NCBI GenBank assembly: GCA_029262895.1
Contig: JAJCYM010000027.1
Location: 1-64,000 of the forward strand
DNA length: 64,000 nucleotides
Direction of reading: 5' to 3'
Origin: Roseivirga sp.
GTDB taxonomy: Bacteria; Bacteroidota; Bacteroidia; Cytophagales; Cyclobacteriaceae
The position numbers were made by a program, and so were the translations under genes. Under the pieces are notes generated by a model. It saw only the letters and a list, made by a program, of their open reading frames with translations, made no database searches and was not told where the DNA came from. Shown here piece after piece: positions 1 through 8,909 of this stretch; within the stretch, counting starts at the first letter, position 1, and each line of letters begins with the position of its first letter.

Positions 1-2055
1 AGTAAAATAGGCTTGCTCAAGTTCGTTGCCACAGATAATGGTGTTTCCTTCCGGCAAGGATGGTTCCAATTGTTGATTGATTACAATGGGTAAGGTGACT
101 GTATCCCCGGCACAGCCTAATGGGCTTATGGCTATTACCCTAGCAAAGGCATCATCGCTTGCACTGCCCCAGTCAACTATAATTTCGCTGCTATTATCAC
201 TGCCTATAATTGTCCCTCCTTTAATTTCCCATTGGTAATTGCTGCTGGCTGGTCCTTCTACTATATAACTGACTCCCTTAATATTAGGACATACTGACGA
301 TGGCCCCACTAATTCATCTATCTCCGCTCCTGTGATCTCAATGGTACGGGTAACAGTCTTTTCATTAGGATCACAGGCCACATCTCCCTTTGAAGCTCTC
401 AAAGTCACCTCATAGGTACCAGGCTGTTTATAGGTGTGGGAAACATCCTGCCCTTCTGCTAGATTACCATCCCCAAAATCCCAATCGAAAGTACTGAACC
501 TTGGACTCTGGCCAACGGGGACATCAAATTGTGCCATAAACTCCAACTCGGTGTTTGTGCAGGCCTGATCCTCAATAATACCCAACTTGTCTTCATTAAC
601 AATAACACTGACCTCCACATCCTCTAAAACAGCGTGCCCTACGGCATAGGCATACTGACCATCACCATATACATAAGCAATAAAACCGCTTTCTGATTGT
701 AATGTATATTCCCTATCGCTGTTCAATGGAATTGAGGCATAAAATAAATCCCCATCTGGCACAGCAGAAAAGAGAGATGGATCAATGCCATTTCCATTCA
801 AAGTAATCTTATTGACTCCACTCTTATCTGTAATGACATTTACATTATAACTGTGATTAGAAGAAACCTCATTAGTAGTATGAAATGCCTTAAAAGTGGC
901 CACCTTTGAGAATTGACCCGCTGGGTTGAGCATGGTCATATGTATATTGGTAAATATTCCACTTACACCAGACTCAAAGAGGGTGTTGGGTCTATCGCAG
1001 GTCGCGGATCGACTTAGTTGGGCAACTTGAATAAGGTTGTTAGCCGTAACAGAAACCGCCTCGTTAGAATAGAAATGTTTGAATTCACCTTGATTCAAGG
1101 TAATGGGAGTATTCATTCCTGTGATGCTCACCTCAGTATTATCTTCGGAGGCGGTAACTTGCAAAACATAGCCCTCTCTCCCTGTAAAAGGAATGGCCGT
1201 GTACTTCGATGACCAGGCATCTAATGGGTACATTTGAGTATGAAAATCAGATGCCCCAAAACCAAAAGGAGCAGGAATAACTGTACCTCCAGAATTGCGA
1301 ATTGCTGCTGCGCAACTTGGACCTTCTGTAACCATTGAAGTATTAACCCCTCCAAAAACGGCAAACTTCTTACAATTTCCATTGGAAGAAATTGATTCTA
1401 TAAGAGATCCTGTCAAGTCGCCAATCGCCAATAGTTGGTAGACATCCCCCCTGTTTAAAAATATTGAAAAAGGCACACCAGCAGGTTTACTATCAACGGT
1501 GGTTGCCGAGGGCACGATATTCAAAATGGTCTCATCTTCAGTTGCAGTAATCAATAATTGAGAAGTACTGCCTGACAGCATGTGTCTGGCCGATTCTCTT
1601 TCGTAATAGGTGGAAACATAATATTTGGTTCCTAAGGATTCGGAGGGTAAAATCTGGGTCATATTTGGTGAAAAAAAACTCCCATTGTTTGAAGTGCTAA
1701 TAGATGTATAAACGCTAATATTTGCATTGGAGGTAACATGAAATGCTTTCTGTTCCGTGGTAGCCCAGTTCAATGTTAAAAATCTACCGCTGTTTGCTCC
1801 GTCAAACGTGTAAGTAAATACTTCACCAGGAACAACCTCAAAATCAACTTTGAAATTATCACCAAAAAACTCAATTGTTCCTTGGGCTACCTGATTACTG
1901 GTGATATGCACTTTCCAAATAACCTGTGTAAACCTCTGACTGAAAGTTTGGCGCATAAACCCAAACCAAAAATCTCTTCCTTCAGTGGTTGTTTGTGCGG
2001 TAAGGGCCGAAAAGCCAAACAGAAAAAAGAAAGGTATGGCTTTGAGTTTTCGCAT
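1..2055 (-). CDS. IgGFc-binding/PKD-domain surface protein (3' end outside the window)
   Basis: Reading leftward from an ATG at 2055, 685 codons are open and run off the left edge, so the C-terminus is missing. The first ~20 residues (MRKLKAIPFFFLFGFSALTA) form a Sec signal peptide. The next ~450 residues, opening with EGRDFWFGF, resemble the IgGFc-binding N-terminal domain common in large secreted Bacteroidota proteins. A PKD domain follows at about residues 500-600, recognisable by WDFGDGN and the strand HTYKQPGTYEVTL. A further Ig/PKD-like module begins with VCPNIKG. Family members are usually large adhesin-like proteins exported by the type IX system. The sorting domain that would prove this would lie beyond the edge. 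Domain calls are from motifs; the function as surface adhesin is inferred. Confidence 0.75.
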   Translation of the reverse strand, partial: MRKLKAIPFFFLFGFSALTAQTTTEGRDFWFGFMRQTFSQRFTQVIWKVHITSNQVAQGTIEFFGDNFKVDFEVVPGEVFTYTFDGANSGRFLTLNWATTEQKAFHVTSNANISVYTSISTSNNGSFFSPNMTQILPSESLGTKYYVSTYYERESARHMLSGSTSQLLITATEDETILNIVPSATTVDSKPAGVPFSIFLNRGDVYQLLAIGDLTGSLIESISSNGNCKKFAVFGGVNTSMVTEGPSCAAAIRNSGGTVIPAPFGFGASDFHTQMYPLDAWSSKYTAIPFTGREGYVLQVTASEDNTEVSITGMNTPITLNQGEFKHFYSNEAVSVTANNLIQVAQLSRSATCDRPNTLFESGVSGIFTNIHMTMLNPAGQFSKVATFKAFHTTNEVSSNHSYNVNVITDKSGVNKITLNGNGIDPSLFSAVPDGDLFYASIPLNSDREYTLQSESGFIAYVYGDGQYAYAVGHAVLEDVEVSVIVNEDKLGIIEDQACTNTELEFMAQFDVPVGQSPRFSTFDWDFGDGNLAEGQDVSHTYKQPGTYEVTLRASKGDVACDPNEKTVTRTIEITGAEIDELVGPSSVCPNIKGVSYIVEGPASSNYQWEIKGGTIIGSDNSSEIIVDWGSASDDAFARVIAISPLGCAGDTVTLPIVINQQLEPSLPEGNTIICGNELEQAYFT

Positions 2056-2243
2056 CTAAGGTCATGTCTTCTTCAGGCAATCCAACAGAAAAGAGATCAA
2101 CCTAAATTTCATATAATCAACAACTTACAATCACCTATCACCTTACCTGTCAGAATAAAGTGAATTAGAAGATACTAATAAAAGTCTGGATTTATGTAGA
2201 TGCCTAGGTTAAGGTCTCATGACCAAACTAGCTAGAAGCTTGC

Positions 2244-3098
2244 CTAATTCTTTGTGTATTTAAAGTTATGGGTCTTTAGATGTTGAATCAGGCCCCCAGC
2301 TTTGTAAATCAAGTCAATATCCATTTTTAAGATATGTTCACCTTTGGTAAGCTTGAATTCTGAATAAGGTATAAATGCCGAAATGTCGGAATAAATTGCT
2401 GCTGCGTGGCCGGGTGTAAAGGGTTTGAAAATCGCCAACTCTTCATTTTTGTTTCGGTATGAGGAATTTTCTGATTTAAGAAATTCATCATCCTCATTCT
2501 GAAACCTGATTGACATCGTAGATTCACGATCTTTCAAATTATAGACTGTGAAACTGGCATGAATACGCATCCCCTTAACTCCATTTTCGGTCACATTATA
2601 GTCTGTCCAATTCTTCTCAAATTTTGCTGATGGTTCTACGGCCTTTGCTCCCACGCCTTCATCCACCAATACTATGTCATTAAAATACCAGCAGCCATCT
2701 CCTTCGCAAGTCGCTTCGTTTAAGGAATAAATTTGGTCCAGATTGCTGAACTTGTTGAAATATAACGTGACGGACTTTGTTTGCCCAGCCAATATTGTAA
2801 TTGATCCATAACCTCCGGGATCAGAACCGCCCCAACCTCTTTGATAAACAAGAAAGTGTTCGTTACCCTGCCGGTCCCTGATCACAAAGGGAGATTCTCC
2901 CCTTGGCGCGTGTAGGGTCCCATTCAAATCATCAGTTGGGCTAAGCTCCAAAACAACTTCAGTCCACATTTCAGTATTTTTGATACTGCTGATTTTTACG
3001 TAATTGTGAATGGTCTTTGTGCCTCTTATCTGTACAATTTTTTGGGCAACTAGCTGAGTAGAGCACGTGAGGAGTAAAATCAAAAAACACTTCTTCAT
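2244..3098 (-). CDS. Secreted protein of unknown function
   Basis: A 284-residue product. The start at 3098 is chosen because it begins directly with a signal peptide (MKKCFLILLLTCSTQLVAQ); the frame stays open upstream to 3218 but that stretch looks like leader DNA. The mature part alternates beta-strand-like segments with polar loops and contains a GCWYFNDIVLVDEG segment, suggesting a beta-sandwich. I do not recognise the family. It is followed at lower coordinates by the surface protein on the same strand after about 190 bases, with no clear operon link. The product is probably periplasmic or surface-exposed. Function unknown. Confidence 0.65.
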   Translation of the reverse strand: MKKCFLILLLTCSTQLVAQKIVQIRGTKTIHNYVKISSIKNTEMWTEVVLELSPTDDLNGTLHAPRGESPFVIRDRQGNEHFLVYQRGWGGSDPGGYGSITILAGQTKSVTLYFNKFSNLDQIYSLNEATCEGDGCWYFNDIVLVDEGVGAKAVEPSAKFEKNWTDYNVTENGVKGMRIHASFTVYNLKDRESTMSIRFQNEDDEFLKSENSSYRNKNEELAIFKPFTPGHAAAIYSDISAFIPYSEFKLTKGEHILKMDIDLIYKAGGLIQHLKTHNFKYTKN

Positions 3099-3553
3099 GA
3101 TTCTAAGTTTCGGTTTATGGTATTTGACTGACTCCCTTATCACCTCATTTGACCAATCTGACGCTCCTTTCAAGCAAGTTCTAAATATGGTATCTCCAAG
3201 TGGGGAAAATGTCGGCATGTTTTCCAGTATTAAAGTACTAAAAATTCTGCATTATGATTAACACTCACTAAGATTGACGGCTGTCAGGGGAATTTGGCAT
3301 GGCATATAGCTAGACACCTATTATCGCCAACATTGTGAGATAAAAAGGAGATCATTCGCCAAACGCCACAGGTCTAAACTGCGTTTGGCGATGGGTATGA
3401 GATCATTTGATTTTCAGTAAAAGTCCCGAAAAACACTTGTGTCTTGCAGAAAAGGCCGTTGAAGCCTATGTCTGAACATACACAATCATCTCTTGTGATC
3501 AACTTGAGAAAACAAAGAGGAAATACAAAAAGACAGGTTTGAAACGATCTAAT
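3099..3553. other. Intergenic stretch, 455 bases, with one hairpin
   Basis: No convincing gene is seen here. The only clear structure is the inverted repeat at 3357-3390, listed separately. The rest is AT-rich sequence with short broken reading frames. Confidence 0.5.
3348..3407. repeat. Inverted repeat with flanking direct repeats
   Basis: CGCCAAACGC (3357-3366) is perfectly mirrored by GCGTTTGGCG (3381-3390) across a 14-base loop. The 9-mer GAGATCATT occurs just outside both arms, at 3348-3356 and 3399-3407. A palindrome bracketed by short direct repeats could be a small inserted element with a target-site duplication, or a structured RNA. There is no T-run, so a simple terminator is unlikely. 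Confidence 0.5.
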
Positions 3554-3784
3554 CTATCGTGTCTTCTTACCCTTGTTTTTGCCATCTACCCATCTGCCGG
3601 CTCTCACTTCGCCAAGATAGGTAACGACCTTACTCTTTTCGTATTGACGAATTGAGAATTCCATTTCCTCTCTTGTGTCCCTTCGTATCTTCACGCCAGA
3701 ACTTGAGCCCTTGCTTTTAAGTTCAATGTAAAATCCTTGTTTTAACTCTGGTGGTTTTGTTGCAGGTCTTCCCTTCTTCTCCAT
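3554..3784 (-). CDS. Small basic protein of unknown function, 76 residues
   Basis: A short, highly charged protein (MEKKGRPATKPPELKQGFYI at its start, GRWVDGKNKGKKTR at its end) with no signal peptide or membrane segment. The GRPATKPPEL opening resembles AT-hook-like minor-groove motifs (GRP flanked by basic residues), which hints at nucleic-acid binding, but I do not recognise the family. Its start at 3784 is the first ATG, and a 10-bp inverted repeat lies about 40-90 bases upstream. It lies 170 bases beyond the hipA stop on the same strand. Composition and a clean start support a real gene; function is unknown. Confidence 0.55.
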   Translation of the reverse strand: MEKKGRPATKPPELKQGFYIELKSKGSSSGVKIRRDTREEMEFSIRQYEKSKVVTYLGEVRAGRWVDGKNKGKKTR

Positions 3785-3824
3785 ATTTCTATACTAACAG
3801 ATTAATTATCAAAAACCAAATTGT

Positions 3825-3874
3825 AATTCAATTTGCCCTTGGAATTGACTAAAAATATACTCTAAAATTGAATT
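3825..3874. repeat. AT-rich inverted repeat upstream of the 76-residue gene
   Basis: AATTCAATTT (3825-3834) and AAATTGAATT (3865-3874) are perfect mirror arms 30 bases apart. The pair lies between the hipA stop and the small basic gene and could be a regulatory site. The AT-richness makes chance occurrence plausible. Confidence 0.3.
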
Positions 3875-3954
3875 AATTCTGAAGCCACCAATATCCGCAA
3901 TTGTACCATGTCCTAAAACTATTGTTGCATATTTTTATTTTGGAATCAGTCTAT

Positions 3955-5250
3955 TCACAAATTAAGCCTATGTGTCTTTCCGATCGTGGATATTCTACGG
4001 TTATCAACACTTGTTGCCTTGGCATATTGAGGCCAGTTACTCACCACCTCCTCTACCCTGGTAATCAATGCTATAGCCTTCTTGATAGATTGTGATTTGG
4101 CAAATTCAAGTAGGTCTGCTCTGGTAAAATTATCGCGTTTTTTCCCAATAGACATTTGGTGAAGGCTAGTCCATTCGCCTGAAGGATTAAATGCCCATGT
4201 AACGTCATAAGCCGGGCTCAGCCGCCACTCCCCATTTTGGGGTAATAAAAAGGCAATGTTCTTTGTATGATCATCTTGATTTCTTGCAATCACATTAAAG
4301 ATCATACGCAAATACTGTTGCTCAAAATCCTGATAAGGCAAAGCCAGGTCTCGCATATCCGCAAAAGCATCTTCGTAGCCAAAGGCCCCCGGCAGATTAA
4401 AGTCGTAGTGCGCCATGGCGCAAAGCGTTTGCATATGCAATTTTTCTCCAGACGTAGTTCTATCAAACCTTTGCGTCATAAAATGTGCGCGCCCGTTCTC
4501 TTCCAGAAGCTGGCAAGGCATCATATTGATGCCACAGTCTTTTGCCATCAGGTGATAAGCCATTTCTATCCTGCCATAACCTGCCGGATCTCCCAAATTA
4601 CTCTCATGCACCCCGTCAAATTTTAGCATGTAATACTCAAACCCTTTTGGCAGAATAAACTGACCTGATTTAATCTCGCCAGTTTCAGGATTATAGCCGA
4701 TAATGGCTTTTGGCCGTTGCCCACCCGCTGAAGTCCCTACTCGAATCAAATCAGCCATTGTCTTTTCCTCGTCAGCCGTAAGGTTGAGGGCAATCGACTG
4801 TCGTTCCTTAAGCACCTTGTTAGTTAGGGAGAGTAATTCTTCTACTTCAATGTCCTCCGCCTGCCTGCCAAAAGGTGTGGTGGCCGGTTCAAACTCTAGG
4901 GCCCCCATTCCCCTTACCCCTACATAACTCAACTTCTCAATAGGATTGATTGAATTTGCCGACCTTCCTTGCGCAGATAACCATGATCTGATGATTTGAG
5001 AACCAAAAGCATCAGGCAAAGAATCAGAAAGCAAGCCCGGCAAACCACTGTAGGTTTCATGATTTAAGCTTGAGAATGAGTATTGCCGCTCACCCCTTTG
5101 CAAATCCCTAAGAGGCATTGTTAACGGAGCCAGATCAATGCCTCTTTTAATAAATTCAGGGGCAAATTCGAAAGTCGCAAAACCGCGCTCAGCATTCCAC
5201 AAAACCGCACCGACCAATTGGCCCCAAACTTTTACCTGTACAACTGCCAT
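3955..5250 (-). CDS. hipA: HipA-family serine/threonine kinase toxin
   Basis: A 431-residue protein of normal HipA length. Members phosphorylate translation-related targets such as glutamyl-tRNA synthetase, causing growth arrest, and are neutralised by the HipB partner. Visible features: the N-terminal HipA couple domain (GQLVGAVLWNAERGFATFEF); the glycine-rich loop with the autophosphorylation-type serine at Ser174 (GTSAGGQRPKAI); the catalytic loop RNQDDHTKN around residues 323-331; and the metal-binding aspartate in YDVT near residue 349. All key residues appear intact, so the kinase should be active. The start lies 2 bases after the stop of the antitoxin gene, the classic hipBA order. Substrate is unknown. 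Confidence 0.93.
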   Translation of the reverse strand: MAVVQVKVWGQLVGAVLWNAERGFATFEFAPEFIKRGIDLAPLTMPLRDLQRGERQYSFSSLNHETYSGLPGLLSDSLPDAFGSQIIRSWLSAQGRSANSINPIEKLSYVGVRGMGALEFEPATTPFGRQAEDIEVEELLSLTNKVLKERQSIALNLTADEEKTMADLIRVGTSAGGQRPKAIIGYNPETGEIKSGQFILPKGFEYYMLKFDGVHESNLGDPAGYGRIEMAYHLMAKDCGINMMPCQLLEENGRAHFMTQRFDRTTSGEKLHMQTLCAMAHYDFNLPGAFGYEDAFADMRDLALPYQDFEQQYLRMIFNVIARNQDDHTKNIAFLLPQNGEWRLSPAYDVTWAFNPSGEWTSLHQMSIGKKRDNFTRADLLEFAKSQSIKKAIALITRVEEVVSNWPQYAKATSVDNRRISTIGKTHRLNL

Positions 5251-5252
5251 AC

Positions 5253-5561
5253 TCAGGGCTTTTTAGACCTTTTTACCCGCTGCATAGGCTGAATCTCCTG
5301 CTCCATAACCATTAGTGGGCTCTGCTCAATTTCAGGTAGAAAAGCATCTAACTGATCAAGAGACTTGAGCGCCCTGAGCACCTGGATAAGTATAGTCAGA
5401 GTAACAGACCTGCCATACTCCAGATTTTGGATAGTATTTATATTTACCCCCGCATTTTCAGCGAGTTCCTTCTGGGTGTACCTTTTATGTAGCCTCCGCT
5501 TTTTTATGCGTTTCCCCATTTCATTGACGATGGCCTGATCACTCATTCTTTTCCAGTTCAT
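5253..5561 (-). CDS. hipB: HipB-like helix-turn-helix antitoxin
   Basis: A 102-residue DNA-binding protein with an XRE-type helix-turn-helix at about residues 14-70 (YTQKELAENAGVNINTIQNL). Proteins of this family bind the HipA toxin and repress their own operon through palindromic operators. It precedes hipA by 2 bases, so the two are co-transcribed and probably translationally coupled. The start at 5561 abuts the first of four near-identical palindromes (5566-5709) that are the obvious autoregulatory sites. The C-terminal ~25 residues are basic and probably disordered, as in other HipB proteins where the tail is a degradation signal. Confidence 0.9.
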   Translation of the reverse strand: MNWKRMSDQAIVNEMGKRIKKRRLHKRYTQKELAENAGVNINTIQNLEYGRSVTLTILIQVLRALKSLDQLDAFLPEIEQSPLMVMEQEIQPMQRVKRSKKP

Positions 5562-5565
5562 AACA

Positions 5566-5709
5566 CCTAAAATTATGGGTTTTATATTCGATAAATGGAT
5601 TTAACGCCTATTTTTATAGGTTTCAAAATAAAGATATCAATTCTTTTCAATATACCCAAATTTATAGGTTTTAAGTGCATAAATTAAGTATAACACCTAT
5701 TATTATAGG
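5566..5709. promoter_or_regulatory. Four-site palindromic operator array of hipBA
   Basis: Four 14-bp sites share the form CCTA-N6-TAGG: CCTAAAATTATGGG (5566-5579), CCTATTTTTATAGG (5607-5620), CCCAAATTTATAGG (5655-5668) and CCTATTATTATAGG (5696-5709). Three of the four are preceded by AAC(A/G) and nearly all are followed by TTTT or TTTC. Start-to-start spacing is 41, 48 and 41 bases. HipB-type antitoxins are known to bind spaced palindromes cooperatively, so these are inferred HipB operators. They fill the region between hipB and the divergent pqiA-like gene, which may also be affected. Confidence 0.8.
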
Positions 5710-5784
5710 TTTTTATTTCTAATGGAGCACTAACGTGACGATAACACATATGGTTTACAAAATCCCTCTTTAAGAGTCTTTCCA

Positions 5785-5814
5785 TTTGTAGACAACAGTT
5801 TTTTTCTAATTTCG
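5785..5814 (+). promoter_or_regulatory. Candidate Bacteroidota promoter for the PqiA-like gene
   Basis: TTTG at 5785-5788 is followed after 18 bases by TAATTTCG at 5807-5814, close to the Bacteroidota pattern TTTG-N19-TAnnTTTG. The predicted transcription start would fall at or just before the ATG at 5822, implying an almost leaderless message. One mismatch and a slightly short spacer keep this tentative. Confidence 0.35.
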
Positions 5815-5821
5815 AGCAATT

Positions 5822-7096
5822 ATGAAAAGTGGATTAGGCACTTTACGGATTACATTACTCATCATTACCGCAGTGGTGATCGCATACCTCTCCTACGGTA
5901 TCTACCAATTTGAATCCGAAAAACGATTGATCAAAGACGACCTGATCGAGCTATCCAATGTCAAATACGGCCTATTTAATGTCGATCAATGGAAAGACAT
6001 CCTGGCCGATGTCGTAGTCAAGAAGATTGAAGAATTCGACATCAGTGCAGGAAGCCGGGAAGACATGTCTCAGCAAATCACGGAATTCCTGACCACAACC
6101 ATCAATGACTTCGAAAAACGGTATAGCGAAGGCAATTCCGGTTCGTTCAGCGGTTTCCTAAGGCGAAGTGTGGCCAACATCACCGATATATTCGGCCGCA
6201 TGAAAGCCGATATCCCCATTTTCACAGAACAGATTGTGAATTTTATGGATACCCCTGAAAACAAAGGGCAAATCAAGCAGTTTCTTTTGGATGAAATAGA
6301 TAAATATACCCAAGACACCTTTGCGGAAATAGATTATAGACAACGCGATAGTATTCTATTGAAATACGATCAGGCCAACATTGATATAGCCACCAATGCC
6401 CTCAAAACTCAAGTCAATGACTTAAAAGCACAAAGCGAACGATTAAAAACTGTCCTATTCATATTGGCAGGCCTTGCTGCACTCTTCACACTCTTTATAA
6501 AGGGCATCACAACCGCTGAATTCTCCCTGCTTACCCTTGTCAGTTTATTTTTACTTGGCGCAGGCCTGTCATTGCCAATGATTGACATAGACGCGCGGAT
6601 TTCAGAGATGAACTTCACAATGATGGGTGAATCCATCCATTTTAGCGATCAGGTCCTTTTCTTTAAAAGCAAAAGTATTCTGGAGATCGTAAGACTGATG
6701 ATGAGTCAAAATCAAATAGACGTTTTCCTCGTAGGCCTACTAGTACTTGCCTTTAGTGTACTATTTCCCGTTGCCAAACTTATTTGCTCCGCACTCTATA
6801 TTTATTCAGCCCGCTTGCGTAACAAGAAATTCATCAATTTCATGGTATTCAAAAGTGGCAAGTGGTCAATGGCAGATGTAATGGTAGTGGCCATTTTTAT
6901 GGCTTATATTGGTTTTTCAGGCATTCTGAGTGAGCAACTCAACCAACTCGGAGGCGTATCGCAATCCATGGAAATGCTAACCACCAATCACACTGAACTT
7001 CAAATTGGCTTTTACCTATTCACAGCTTTCGTAGTAATGAGCCTGTTGATTTCTCAAAGGCTTTCTAAGTTAAAACCAGCAGAGCTTCAGGCATAA
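5822..7096 (+). CDS. PqiA-family (paraquat-inducible protein A) membrane protein
   Basis: A 424-residue integral membrane protein. An N-terminal anchor (residues ~8-28) is followed by a ~170-residue extracytoplasmic region, partly coiled-coil-like, then membrane segments at about residues 212-232 and 235-252, and a C-terminal bundle that matches the PqiA domain: LAFSVLFPVAKLICSALYIY, then KWSMADVMVVAIFMAYIG, then a last helix before residue 415. PqiA proteins act in envelope lipid homeostasis with MCE partners. No MCE gene is visible here and the usual tandem PqiA repeat and zinc ribbons are absent. It is divergent from hipBA and convergent with the M61 peptidase (26-base gap). Family assignment rests on the C-terminal motif; the N-terminal half is unfamiliar. 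Confidence 0.75.
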   Translation: MKSGLGTLRITLLIITAVVIAYLSYGIYQFESEKRLIKDDLIELSNVKYGLFNVDQWKDILADVVVKKIEEFDISAGSREDMSQQITEFLTTTINDFEKRYSEGNSGSFSGFLRRSVANITDIFGRMKADIPIFTEQIVNFMDTPENKGQIKQFLLDEIDKYTQDTFAEIDYRQRDSILLKYDQANIDIATNALKTQVNDLKAQSERLKTVLFILAGLAALFTLFIKGITTAEFSLLTLVSLFLLGAGLSLPMIDIDARISEMNFTMMGESIHFSDQVLFFKSKSILEIVRLMMSQNQIDVFLVGLLVLAFSVLFPVAKLICSALYIYSARLRNKKFINFMVFKSGKWSMADVMVVAIFMAYIGFSGILSEQLNQLGGVSQSMEMLTTNHTELQIGFYLFTAFVVMSLLISQRLSKLKPAELQA

Positions 7097-7122
7097 AGCC
7101 TCAATCAAAATATGGTTGGTTA

Positions 7123-8664
7123 TTAATTCCTTGCCAGGTTCTTACTCCAGGCCTCAAACAGTTTTTGCTGCTCAGCATTCATGACATCCATTTTCTTAAT
7201 GACCAAATCCTTCTGATTTGACCCGGTAACTTCGATACCAATTTTTTCAAAATATTCAGCAATAGGATATTCCTCCGTACCCAATATGTATTGGTCAAAG
7301 AAAGCCCTTATTTCCGGGAAGGTCATTGCGGCAAAATCATCAAAGAAAGTGGCTTCAGAGATTGGCTTTCCTTTGCCGTATTTTGAAATCAGATCGAGAA
7401 GAACTTCTCTTAACCCAAATTGACCTTGGGAGAGCTCTAGTAGCCTGATGTCTAATAGATTACCCAGCAGAGAGCCTTTCATATATACATTACCATATTG
7501 CCGAGCACCTACTGAAGTAAAAGACTCTTGCGCTAACTTCTCCAAGCTCCAACTGGCATCAAAAAAGGTGTTGATAATCACCTTTTGCCAAACACTACCC
7601 TTTAGGTAGTCTTCCAGACTAACATCACCCGAACGATATAAAAGAATATTTGAAGCCCATTCCGTAATCCCTTCATAAAGCCATAAATGCACAGAAGGTG
7701 TTGGCTCTACAAAATTAAAAGTCTCCACGATCTCGCTGTGAATATTCAAAGGGGTCACAATATGAAAGAACTCATGAGAGGCAATATCTGTAACCTGTTG
7801 AACCTGCTGGGGTGTATTAAAATCATTTTCGATCATGGTATACTCCGAGCTATAAGAATGCTCCCAGGCACCTGTTGCACCCTGAGTATCAGGTGCAAAA
7901 TGATAGAGAAAAGTGTAGCGATCCACAGGGAGATCGATCAAAAACTCCTTGGTAGCCGCCAACATGTTGCCCATACTCTCCAACAATCTTTCTGAGGTGA
8001 TCTTATCGTTTTTGGAATACGTATATATTTCAACCTTGGTACTCGCCACCATGGTTTCCGCTTTAGTGAGCTTACCCAGAAGGATTGGCGAGTCTACCGC
8101 GTGGTCATAATCGTCTGCCTGCAACACTTTTCCTTTAACAGAAAGAGGCGTTCCCATCTCCCATCCCACTCTTTTTATCAAGGTCATTTCAATAGGGCTC
8201 TTTTGAAAGCCATGAAAGTAACCCAGCATAGTATGTGTGTTTATTAGTGCATGATCTTCCTCTAAAGAGGAACCTGCCATTGGGTAGATTGGATATTCGG
8301 AGACAGGCGTATCAAATGTTTCAGCCACGCTGTATCTAATGGTTTTGACCTTATTTGGTGATGCGATTTCATACTGATTGACAGATAGCTTTTTCACCCC
8401 CAATTGATTTCCTTTTTTGTCCAGTGCCTCAAACCCACTGACCAATCGGCCAATATTCATGGTTTGGTAGGTACCTGGAGCTGTCGAAGCGAATTGAAAG
8501 ATTGTTGGCTCATTGGCCAGTTTACCTCTAGGAGTCAGCTCGATCATAAAAGTATCGACACTTTGCGTCATGTCGATTTCATATCTCATAGTTGGAAGTT
8601 TTTGAGCCGTAGCTGCGCTAATGGTCAATAAGGCGATCAATAGAGAGAGTGTTGTTCTTAACAT
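7123..8664 (-). CDS. M61-family metallopeptidase, exported
   Basis: A 513-residue protein starting at 8664 with a clear signal peptide (MLRTTLSLLIALLTISAATA). The upstream in-frame extension to 8769 lacks coding character. The thermolysin-like catalytic domain has the zinc motif HEFFH at residues 297-301, with the third ligand supplied by Glu331 in YEGITEW. The N-terminal ~200 residues form the beta domain seen in M61 glycyl aminopeptidases. Family members usually carry a C-terminal PDZ domain; here the protein ends about 180 residues after the zinc site with an incomplete or absent PDZ. It probably trims peptides in the periplasm or at the surface. Confidence 0.85.
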   Translation of the reverse strand: MLRTTLSLLIALLTISAATAQKLPTMRYEIDMTQSVDTFMIELTPRGKLANEPTIFQFASTAPGTYQTMNIGRLVSGFEALDKKGNQLGVKKLSVNQYEIASPNKVKTIRYSVAETFDTPVSEYPIYPMAGSSLEEDHALINTHTMLGYFHGFQKSPIEMTLIKRVGWEMGTPLSVKGKVLQADDYDHAVDSPILLGKLTKAETMVASTKVEIYTYSKNDKITSERLLESMGNMLAATKEFLIDLPVDRYTFLYHFAPDTQGATGAWEHSYSSEYTMIENDFNTPQQVQQVTDIASHEFFHIVTPLNIHSEIVETFNFVEPTPSVHLWLYEGITEWASNILLYRSGDVSLEDYLKGSVWQKVIINTFFDASWSLEKLAQESFTSVGARQYGNVYMKGSLLGNLLDIRLLELSQGQFGLREVLLDLISKYGKGKPISEATFFDDFAAMTFPEIRAFFDQYILGTEEYPIAEYFEKIGIEVTGSNQKDLVIKKMDVMNAEQQKLFEAWSKNLARN

Positions 8665-8909
8665 TTGAATCTTTGATTGTTTTTGAATCTGGAAAATTAG
8701 GCAGAATCTGGTAGACATCTCTTTTAGATCGCAGTTTTTAGCGATTGGAAGAATAATTCGCAAGCACAACCAATATCAACATGCCCCTACGCTTAGACGC
8801 AGAGAAAATTATTTTTTAATAAGGGGGGTGGGGTGAATCTTCGCCTCCTGTATATACTCGTGTTCGGTCATTAAAACTTACCTAAAATTTAAACAAACAA
8901 ACCTTTTAA

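Noticed and set aside
4267-4626. A 119-codon plus-strand frame inside hipA
   Set aside because: Antisense to HipA catalytic motifs; it is a shadow frame.
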